Positions 1 through 7,101 of a DNA stretch of 26,732 nt are shown here, piece by piece. The position numbers were made by a program, and so were the translations under genes. The stretch comes from Bacteroidales bacterium UBA1309. Its GTDB lineage: Bacteria > Bacteroidota > Bacteroidia > Bacteroidales > Dysgonomonadaceae. The first letter of the stretch is position 1; each line of letters opens with the position of its first letter. Below the pieces are notes generated by a model. It was not told the DNA's origin. It made no database searches and saw nothing but the letters and a program-made list of their open reading frames with translations. The stretch is taken from positions 1-26,732 of the forward strand of contig DBTT01000030.1 of NCBI GenBank assembly GCA_002307185.1. Direction: 5' to 3'.

Positions 1-320
1 AGTTCATCGGTGCTTTTTTTTAGTGTATATCCTTACTACGCCACTTCTACTTGGCAGCTATCATTTGAATATATAAAGTTGCTCTTTTGTTTGCATATAC
101 AGTTTTGATAACTGCTTGCACTATTCCCACGGTATTTGACAGAATTGAAAGAAAAGGCCTTGAAGGTAATTTATATTATTCCCAGCTTCAGAAGTGGCAT
201 ATAGCTATGAGGTTTAATAGGTTTGGGGAAAGTTTCATTTGTGACCATCTAATCTGAGTTACTTCGTGACATGGTAACAAGGCCACTTCCATATATTAGA
301 ACTTCATCTTAGACAAAGCG
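1..320. other. Intergenic stretch left of the GH3 gene, no gene seen
   Basis: I see no convincing coding frame on either strand; all frames are broken by stops within short distances. The motif GCCACTTC occurs three times: at 40-47 (extended to GCCACTTCT at 40-48), as its reverse complement in AGAAGTGGC at 190-198, and again at 282-289. The first two form a 9-bp inverted repeat about 140 bp apart. No T-tract terminator for the GH3 gene is evident. Confidence 0.5.
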
Positions 321-2519
321 TCATTTCACCTGCACACTCACCACACTTTTGATTTCAGTTGACGAAGCACCGCCATACAGTGTAAAGGTATCCGGTTCCA
401 CGACCCATTCGTGCAACTTGCCATTGAAGAATGCTAAATCTTTTACAGGGATGGTGCATTCCACAGTTTGCGTTTCGCCAGCCTTTAGGAATACTTTTTT
501 GAAAGCTTTCAATTCTTTCAGCGGGCGAATGAAGGATGGATTTTTTTGACCAACGTATATCTGGATGACTTCCGCTCCGTCTTTTGTCCCTGTATTTTTT
601 AAAGTAAATGAAGTACGGATAATGTCATTCTTCGCATATTGTTCCTTGTCAGTTGTCAATCTTCCATATTGAAAAGAGGTATAAGAAAGTCCATACCCGA
701 AAGGAAATCGAGATGGAATTCTCTTGGCATCGTGCCAGCGGTAACCCACTAAAATGTCTTCTTTGTATTCCACCTGGATGCTGTCGCCGGGATAGGAACT
801 TTCACCGTAATAATTGGCGCCATTGTCCTTGAGATTCACTGAAATACTGAAGGGCAATTTGCCCGAAGGGTTCACCTGTCCTGCTATCACTCTGGCCGTT
901 GCTGTTCCGGCTTCTGACCCCAAATACCAAGATTGGACAAGTGCCGGCACTTGCGAAATCCACGGCATGGCTACCCCATTTCCGCTAATCAGCACGACTC
1001 CCAAATTCTCATTTGCCTTGCTCAAAGCGGCAATCAGCTCGTCTTGTCCGAACGGTAAATTATACGTTAAGCGGTCGTCGCCTTCACAATCTTGCCTGTT
1101 GTTTTTATTCAACCCCCCAAAGAAAATCACTACTTCAGCCTCTTTTGCCAGCCGAACAGCTTTGTCTCTTAGCGAATCGGCATTATACGGGGATGGATTC
1201 TCCCGTCCATAAGCAGGCCGTCCCGAAGCATAGCCAAGGGTGTAGCTGACATTTTCCGCACCGTATGTTGCCTTTAGTCCTTCCAGAGGGGAAACTTCAT
1301 TTTTCACTTTCAGTTCCGATGAGCCGCCGCCTTCGGTGAGTGAACGGGTGGCATTCTCGCCCACAATTAGAATTTTCCGGTATTTTCCAACTGGAATCGG
1401 GAAGAAATTCTTTTCGTTTTTCAATAAGACAATGCCGCTTTCTGCAATTCTTTCGGCCACTTGAAGATGCTCATTCGTATTAAAACTTCCATACGGGCGA
1501 TTCCTGTCCATGTTGGTGCGAAAGTTCACTCGAAGCACTCGACGAACCTTGTCGTCCAAGGAAGAGAGAGGCAACTCCCCTTTTTTGATAGCTTCCAGAT
1601 AGGGTCTTGCCAAAAAATAATCGTCATAAGCGAAGCTTTTTCCGGCTGTCAATCCATTTGTCCAGCTTCCCATTTCTATGTCCAGACCATATAAAGCGGC
1701 CTCACGGGTGGAGTGCGTGCTTCCCCAATCGGAGACAAGCGCACCGTCAAAGCCCCATTCTGTCTTAAGTATTTTGTTTAACACTTCATTGTGGGTGGCA
1801 TGTTGTCCCCGAAATTTGTTGTAGGAACCCATCACTGTCCACACACCACCTTCTAGCACTCCCGCTTTGAATGCTGGCAAATAGATCTCATACAATGCAC
1901 GGTCGCTCAACTCTACATCGATATGTCCCCGCCATTGTTCCTGGTTATTGAGTGCATAATGTTTGAGGCAAGCAGCGACCCCGTTTTCCTGTACCCCCTT
2001 GATGTAGGGGACAACCATTTTTGAAGCCAGAAACGGATCTTCCCCCATGTATTCGAAATTGCGCCCATTCAAAGGAGTGCGGTAAATATTAACTCCCGGG
2101 CCAAGTATGATGTCTTTTTTGCGGTAGCGAGCCTCTTCTCCCAATGCTTTTCCATAGATGTAGGACAATTCGGGATCAAAAGTAGCTGCCAAGCAAGTGA
2201 GTGCAGGAAAAGCGGTGCATGAATCATTTGTCCAACCAGCGTATCCCCAATTATCCCATTGAACCTCGGCTCTTACACCGTGAGGCCCGTCGCTCATCCA
2301 AAGTTCGGGAATTCCAAGACGAGGCACACCTGGTGTGCTGAATTTCGATTGGGCGTGGATGACGGCTATTTTTTCCTCCAAAGTCATTCGGGAAAGGGCA
2401 TCTTCCACCCGCTGCTCGATAGGTTTTGAGTCGTCCAGATAAGCGGGCTTGAGTTGCGCTTGCATTTGAATCCCTAACAACCAGCAGGTTGCCGAGAGAA
2501 GCAGTACACTAATTTTCAT
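321..2519 (-). CDS. GH3 beta-glycosidase (probable beta-glucosidase), secreted
   Basis: This is a glycoside hydrolase family 3 enzyme of 732 aa, a usual length for a three-domain GH3. A signal peptide (MKISVLLLSATCWLLG...MQA) precedes the barrel domain. The catalytic nucleophile is seen in the motif VSDWGS, Asp at about residue 264. The (alpha/beta)6 sandwich carries the ESGIVLLKNE and GGSSEL motifs, and a fibronectin-III-like C-terminal domain follows. It has no lipobox, so it is probably periplasmic. The frame stays open upstream to an ATG at 2612, behind GGAGG only 2 nt away. I chose the ATG at 2519 because the signal peptide starts there and this phylum does not rely on Shine-Dalgarno sites. 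It lies downstream of the HTCS gene on the same strand. In xyloglucan loci GH3 enzymes remove backbone glucose after GH31 has removed xylose; that role here is inferred. Beta-xylosidase activity is the main alternative. Confidence 0.93.
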   Translation of the reverse strand: MKISVLLLSATCWLLGIQMQAQLKPAYLDDSKPIEQRVEDALSRMTLEEKIAVIHAQSKFSTPGVPRLGIPELWMSDGPHGVRAEVQWDNWGYAGWTNDSCTAFPALTCLAATFDPELSYIYGKALGEEARYRKKDIILGPGVNIYRTPLNGRNFEYMGEDPFLASKMVVPYIKGVQENGVAACLKHYALNNQEQWRGHIDVELSDRALYEIYLPAFKAGVLEGGVWTVMGSYNKFRGQHATHNEVLNKILKTEWGFDGALVSDWGSTHSTREAALYGLDIEMGSWTNGLTAGKSFAYDDYFLARPYLEAIKKGELPLSSLDDKVRRVLRVNFRTNMDRNRPYGSFNTNEHLQVAERIAESGIVLLKNEKNFFPIPVGKYRKILIVGENATRSLTEGGGSSELKVKNEVSPLEGLKATYGAENVSYTLGYASGRPAYGRENPSPYNADSLRDKAVRLAKEAEVVIFFGGLNKNNRQDCEGDDRLTYNLPFGQDELIAALSKANENLGVVLISGNGVAMPWISQVPALVQSWYLGSEAGTATARVIAGQVNPSGKLPFSISVNLKDNGANYYGESSYPGDSIQVEYKEDILVGYRWHDAKRIPSRFPFGYGLSYTSFQYGRLTTDKEQYAKNDIIRTSFTLKNTGTKDGAEVIQIYVGQKNPSFIRPLKELKAFKKVFLKAGETQTVECTIPVKDLAFFNGKLHEWVVEPDTFTLYGGASSTEIKSVVSVQVK

Positions 2520-2589
2520 CGTATGAATAGGTTTTAATTTTGCCAAATTTGAGGCCCAAACGATTTTCAAATCACTTGTCGTGTCCTCA

Positions 2590-2597
2590 CAAAGATA
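2590..2597 (-). promoter_or_regulatory. Possible -7 element for the GH3 gene
   Basis: On the minus strand this reads TATCTTTG, a match to the Bacteroidota -7 consensus TAnnTTTG, and would give a leader of about 60 nt before the chosen ATG at 2519. I do not find a TTTG -33 box at the usual spacing, so this is weak. It does suggest that the GH3 gene could be transcribed separately from the HTCS gene, whose stop codon is 164 bp upstream of the GH3 start. Confidence 0.3.
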
Positions 2598-2683
2598 TTC
2601 ATTTCCTCCCAAAAGGAGCTTAATCCGTTTTTAGAGAACAGAGTGCAATATGTTTCCAGATTAGGGGCAGAATGTTTCATCTC

Positions 2684-5600
2684 CTATTTTACATGCTGTT
2701 TTTTGTATTCGTTTGGAGTGACACCAAATTCGTCCTTGAAATATTTTCGGAAATATTTGGGGTCGTTGAATCCCACCTGAAAGGCAATTTCGTTGACGTA
2801 CAATTCGCTTTTCTCCAACAAGTGGGCAGCCCGTTTCAAACGGATGTGGCGGATCAGTTCGGAAGGAGTCTTTTCCGTGATGGCAAGTATTTGTTTGTAA
2901 AAGCCGACACGGCTCATCGCCATTTTCTTGCATAAATCTTCTACCAGAAAATCCGGATTGCTTATGTTTTCCTCTATGATGGCAATCGCCCGTTTCACAA
3001 ACTTCTCGCTTTCGGAAGTGATTTCGATTTCCGAAGGCGAGAGGTCTATTTTATGTTTTTGTGCTTCAAGCAGTTTCTTCCTCCTTTGCACCATGCGCGA
3101 AACCTTCAGTACCAGCAAATCGATGCTGAACGGTTTGGACACATAGTCATCCGCCCCGGCTTCGAAGCCAAGGAATTTGTTTTCATCGGAGGTTTTGGCC
3201 GTGATCAGAATCACCGAGATGTTTGAAGTCCGGGCATCGGCCTTTAGTTTTTTGCAAAGTTCATAGCCATTCATCCGGGGCATCATCACATCGCTAAGCA
3301 CCACATCGGGCAATTGATCGATAACAATCCCCACGGCTTCTTCCCCATCTTGGGCAAATGCCAACCGGTAGGAATCCGCAAAAAGTCCGGCGATAAAACT
3401 TCGGAAATCCTCGTTGTCGTCCACAATCAACAACAGCGGTGCATCCAGCTTGCTTTGTCCATGCGGGGTAGAGCCAACTTTCTCTTCGGGATTGGCTGAT
3501 ATTGCGACTAGCCCCGAAGACTCAGGTGAAAGATTTTCCGAATAATCGATTGTACCCGAAATGGGAATTCTCACACTAAAGCCTGACCCTTTGCCCACCT
3601 CGCTGTCCACATGGACTTCCCCGTGGTGAAGTTTCACGTATTCGCTTACCAAGTGCAAACCGACACCGGCACCCGTTGTGTTGCCCTTGTGATGATTTTC
3701 AATCCGGAAGAACCGTTCAAAAATCTTGTCAATATCTGCCTCATCTATACCCATTCCTGTATCGGAAACTTTGATGAGCAAGGTTTTCTGATCGGAACCC
3801 AAATTTTCCACCACCTCCATCCTGACATTGATTTCTCCATATTCAGTATATTTGAAGGCATTGGAAAGCAGGTTGGTGATAATCCGCCCCATCTTTTCCT
3901 GGTCGAATTCCATCAACAATTTCTCCAACGAAGAAGAGAAGGTGAAATCAATCGCCTTTTGCTTTGCCAGGGTTGAAAACGAATAACATATTTGGCGAAT
4001 GAAATCGACTATGTCGCCTTTGGTCAGCTTCAGGGTCAATTTGTTGAGGTCGAGTTTTCGGAACTCCAAAATCTCGTTCACCATATTCAGCAAGGTCATG
4101 GCGTTTCGGCGGATGATGCCCAATAATTCGCGGTGTTCTTCCGATTCTTCTTCTTTCAGCAATTTGTCCACCGGAGCCACAATCAGGGTGATCGGTGTTT
4201 TAAATTCGTGGCTAATGTTAGTAAAAAACTTGAATTTCAATTCGTCCACCTCGTGCATTTTCTTGGCATTGAGGACAATCTGGGCTTGCTCGAACTCTTC
4301 GGTCTGTTTTCTCAATTTATACTTTACCCATTGCCAAAGGACGGTTAGCAGGATCAAAATGTAAATCAGGTAAGCCCACCAAGTACTCCAAAAGGGCGGT
4401 TGCACAATGATCGATAGCTTCAGCGGAGTTTTCGACCACACGCCATCGTTGTTGCTGGCATAAACGGTCAGCAGGTATTTCCCTGGCGTAAGGTTTGAAT
4501 ATGAAACCACGCCATCCCCTTTTTTGATGATATTCCAGTCGGCATCAAGGCCATCCAATTTGTATTTATAGATATTTTTTTCAGGGTGCATGTAGTTGAG
4601 AGAAGAAAACATCAGCGAGAAATTTGTTTCGTTGTATTTCAGGATCAATTCATTTAATTCAGAGATTGACCTCTTGATTATGACACGGCCATTGAATTCT
4701 TCGTTAGGCTCAATTTGCCTGTTGGAAATCTGCAATTCGGTGAATGTCGGTTCTGGGACAATGTTGTTGGTTGCGATCTTATTCGGATCAAATTCCACAT
4801 ATCCCTTGATTGTGCCGATATATATTTTGCCTTCGTCGTCCTTGAATGCCGCATTCAGGTTGCAAACAGGCGAAGGCAAGCCGTCTTTCGAATCAAAAGT
4901 AGTCACCGAAACTGATTCACCGCCGGTTTTGGATGAATAGCTTATTTTGGATAAGCCCTTGCGCGTGCCGGCCCAAACCTGGCGGTTGTTATCTTCCAGA
5001 AGCGACACGATTTCATCGTCAGGAAGCCCATTTTCCTGGTTGACATAGGTGTAAGCCTTCTCTTTGGGGTGGTATATCGTAATGCCCTTATCGGTGGCAA
5101 TCCAGACCAACCCCCGTGAATCGAGCAGAATATTGTTGCAGTTTTCGCCCGAAAGCTGGTCCCGTTTTATTCCAGTATGAAAGGCTGGGCCTTGCCCTCC
5201 CTTTTCGGTAATCCAGTTCACTCCTCTATCGGTGCTCAAAAACACATCGTTGTTATGCCCCAGGTGCATCGAAAGAATATAATTTGAGAGAATATTCTTG
5301 TTGTTGGAAGTTGTATATCGTGTAAATTTATTCCGTTCCGGGTTCAAGCGGTTGAGCCCTCCGCCCAATGTCGCAATCCACAGGTTGCGGTCTTTGTCTT
5401 CGACAATTCCATACACGCTTTTGCTCCCCAACGAGTTGGGATTTTTTTCATCAAATTGGTAGTGCCGAAAACCTTTCCCATCGAAGGCATTGAGCCCACC
5501 CAGAAAAGTACCTATCCAGACAACTGAGTTGCGGTCGGCCGTGATGGAGGTGATGATGTCCGATGAAATACTATTTGGATTGCCTGCCTGGACTCGGTAA

Positions 5601-6796
5601 ATTTGAGTTTGGTTCAGTTTTTCATTGTACCGGATAAGACCCGCCCCATTCGTTCCAATCCAAAGATCTCCATTCTTGTCCTTGAAAAGGCTGTTGCAAT
5701 CGAACGTTTCGGAATCTTGCCTGAAGAGGTAGAACAGCCGAGGTTTTTTAAATTTGAAAAATTCGGGATGATAGTAGCAAATGCCATTCTTGTATGTGCC
5801 TATCCACACAATGCCGTTGTTGTCGCAGTAACCGCTGATGGTGGAATTTTGGCTGATAGAACTTTCGTTGTAAAAGTCGTGGGTCAACACAGTGGATTGG
5901 GTTTTCTTTTTGTCATACACATGGATTCCGCCGTGGTCGGTGCCGATCCAGAACAACCCGCGGTTATCCTGGATCACAAAACGCACCAAGGTCTGTGAAA
6001 TCGGAGAGGAATTGGCATTTTTCAAAAAATTCCACTTGAGGCTTTTCATATCTAAGTAAGCCGTTCCCTTGTCGTCAATAGACGGGTAAATCCACAAATC
6101 ACCGTCCGTATCGATCAGCATTGTTTTCTCAATGGTTGATTTTGAAGTTAGAAAATATGTGTTTCGAAAATCTAATTTGCCGGTTGATTTATCTATTCGT
6201 TCCAATAATCCGTTCCTTAATAAAATCCAAATAAAACGCTCCGAAACAGCGAACCTCATCACATCCCCTTTGCTAAAGACCCCTAATTGCCTTCCGTTTT
6301 GCCTGAATAAAATGCTTTTACGGGTTTTGTGATTGAACCAATAAATACCTGTTCGCCGGTAGTATGCGTATATATCCTTTTCTTTCGAGATCAACACGCG
6401 TGCGGGATTCTGGGGAAGGCCTTTAGCTTGGAGCAAGGAATTTATTTCATGGCTAAACGATTCCGTTTTAGGGTCATAAATATCATAAATTGAATCGCTG
6501 AGTTGCAGCCACATTTTTCCATCGGCATCTTCCTGGATCTCGATCACCTTGTCCGAACCCATCGTGTTTTGATTTTTCTTATCGTGTTTGAAGATCTTGA
6601 AATGATGCCCGTCGTATCGATTTAGGCCAGAATTGGTGGCAAACCACATAAATCCTTTTGAATCCTTAAAAATGGCTGCGATCTGGTTGTTGGACAATCC
6701 ATCCCCATTATCCAAACGGGTAAACTCGAAGTTTTGAGCTGATGCGGGAAAAAATGGCAATAGAATTGCAATCAGAGAAAGTATTAATTTATTCAT
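2684..6796 (-). CDS. Hybrid two-component system sensor/regulator (HTCS)
   Basis: This 1370-aa one-protein regulator spans the inner membrane. A signal peptide ending in ASAQ is followed by a periplasmic beta-propeller sensor made of many short repeats of the form F.D..G..W.GT, about residues 25-700. A Y_Y_Y domain covers about 720-803 and a single membrane helix follows at about 804-826. The cytoplasmic part has a HisKA domain with the phosphoacceptor in NISHEFKTP (His863), and a HATPase domain with the N box NLLSNAFKY and the G1 motif DTGMGID. It continues with a receiver domain whose acceptor is Asp1169 (LSDVMMP) and a C-terminal AraC-type DNA-binding domain. HTCS proteins bind an oligosaccharide of their target glycan in the periplasm and activate the neighbouring locus. 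It faces away from the GH31-led operon across 305 bp, the usual place for the cognate regulator. All phosphotransfer residues are present, so it looks functional. Confidence 0.97.
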   Translation of the reverse strand: MNKLILSLIAILLPFFPASAQNFEFTRLDNGDGLSNNQIAAIFKDSKGFMWFATNSGLNRYDGHHFKIFKHDKKNQNTMGSDKVIEIQEDADGKMWLQLSDSIYDIYDPKTESFSHEINSLLQAKGLPQNPARVLISKEKDIYAYYRRTGIYWFNHKTRKSILFRQNGRQLGVFSKGDVMRFAVSERFIWILLRNGLLERIDKSTGKLDFRNTYFLTSKSTIEKTMLIDTDGDLWIYPSIDDKGTAYLDMKSLKWNFLKNANSSPISQTLVRFVIQDNRGLFWIGTDHGGIHVYDKKKTQSTVLTHDFYNESSISQNSTISGYCDNNGIVWIGTYKNGICYYHPEFFKFKKPRLFYLFRQDSETFDCNSLFKDKNGDLWIGTNGAGLIRYNEKLNQTQIYRVQAGNPNSISSDIITSITADRNSVVWIGTFLGGLNAFDGKGFRHYQFDEKNPNSLGSKSVYGIVEDKDRNLWIATLGGGLNRLNPERNKFTRYTTSNNKNILSNYILSMHLGHNNDVFLSTDRGVNWITEKGGQGPAFHTGIKRDQLSGENCNNILLDSRGLVWIATDKGITIYHPKEKAYTYVNQENGLPDDEIVSLLEDNNRQVWAGTRKGLSKISYSSKTGGESVSVTTFDSKDGLPSPVCNLNAAFKDDEGKIYIGTIKGYVEFDPNKIATNNIVPEPTFTELQISNRQIEPNEEFNGRVIIKRSISELNELILKYNETNFSLMFSSLNYMHPEKNIYKYKLDGLDADWNIIKKGDGVVSYSNLTPGKYLLTVYASNNDGVWSKTPLKLSIIVQPPFWSTWWAYLIYILILLTVLWQWVKYKLRKQTEEFEQAQIVLNAKKMHEVDELKFKFFTNISHEFKTPITLIVAPVDKLLKEEESEEHRELLGIIRRNAMTLLNMVNEILEFRKLDLNKLTLKLTKGDIVDFIRQICYSFSTLAKQKAIDFTFSSSLEKLLMEFDQEKMGRIITNLLSNAFKYTEYGEINVRMEVVENLGSDQKTLLIKVSDTGMGIDEADIDKIFERFFRIENHHKGNTTGAGVGLHLVSEYVKLHHGEVHVDSEVGKGSGFSVRIPISGTIDYSENLSPESSGLVAISANPEEKVGSTPHGQSKLDAPLLLIVDDNEDFRSFIAGLFADSYRLAFAQDGEEAVGIVIDQLPDVVLSDVMMPRMNGYELCKKLKADARTSNISVILITAKTSDENKFLGFEAGADDYVSKPFSIDLLVLKVSRMVQRRKKLLEAQKHKIDLSPSEIEITSESEKFVKRAIAIIEENISNPDFLVEDLCKKMAMSRVGFYKQILAITEKTPSELIRHIRLKRAAHLLEKSELYVNEIAFQVGFNDPKYFRKYFKDEFGVTPNEYKKQHVK

Positions 6797-6827
6797 GGTT
6801 GGCTAAGTGATAAGAATAATATTGATG

Positions 6828-6869
6828 AATAGCTATTAGCCAGTAGCTGTTAACCAATAGCTATTTCAA
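6828..6869. repeat. Three tandem 14-bp repeats in the HTCS leader
   Basis: Three head-to-tail units are seen: AATAGCTATTAGCC, AGTAGCTGTTAACC and AATAGCTATTTCAA. The core AATAGCTATT is its own reverse complement, so units 1 and 3 could pair across unit 2 as a 10-bp stem. The block lies between the candidate HTCS promoter (6906-6913) and its ATG, so it would be in the 5' untranslated region of the regulator mRNA. Confidence 0.6.
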
Positions 6870-6905
6870 AATACATCATTCAACGATTTCAGATCCTTTC
6901 ACATA

Positions 6906-6913
6906 CAAATATA
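6906..6913 (-). promoter_or_regulatory. Candidate -7 element for the HTCS gene
   Basis: The minus strand reads TATATTTG, an exact match to TAnnTTTG. It would place the transcript start around position 6899 and give a leader of roughly 100 nt. No clear TTTG -33 element is visible at 19-21 bp spacing. Confidence 0.4.
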
Positions 6914-6963
6914 GTGATTAACGGCTTATTTTTTGCCGTAAAATCGAAAAGCAAAATTTAATA

Positions 6964-7015
6964 CCCTATTTGGAAACAAATCACCCCCTAACCGATCAGG
7001 AATATGTCCCCTTAA
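6964..7015 (+). promoter_or_regulatory. Three CCCT direct repeats, candidate HTCS operator
   Basis: CCCTATT at 6964, CCCTAAC at 6986 and CCCTTAA at 7009 are direct repeats at 22- and 23-bp intervals, about two helical turns. Aligned over 18 bases they also share G at position 9 and A at position 13. The last copy ends close to where RNA polymerase would sit at the -7 element at 7052. Direct-repeat binding by AraC-type domains next to the promoter is the known mode for this regulator class. Assigning these repeats to the adjacent HTCS is inference. Confidence 0.4.
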
Positions 7016-7051
7016 TGAACATTTCAACGACTCTGCCAGATTAAGATTCAT

Positions 7052-7059
7052 TAATTTTG
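7052..7059 (+). promoter_or_regulatory. Candidate -7 element for the GH31-susC-susD operon
   Basis: TAATTTTG matches the Bacteroidota -7 consensus TAnnTTTG and gives an expected start of transcription near 7066, about 36 nt before the GH31 ATG at 7102. There is no good TTTG -33 box, which fits an activator-dependent promoter. The TTG codon at 7057, a possible upstream in-frame GH31 start, falls inside this element and is therefore unlikely to be used. Confidence 0.45.
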
Positions 7060-7101
7060 CTTCACAATCATCAACTTGGGAATAATCTAAATCGACATAA
7101 C

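Noticed and set aside
2520..2612. Longer GH3 start at the ATG at 2612 behind GGAGG
   Set aside because: It would put 31 polar residues in front of a good signal peptide, the Shine-Dalgarno-like site is only 2 nt from the ATG, and the candidate promoter lies within this segment.
7057..7101. Longer GH31 start at TTG 7057
   Set aside because: It falls inside the candidate -7 element and would bury the signal peptide.
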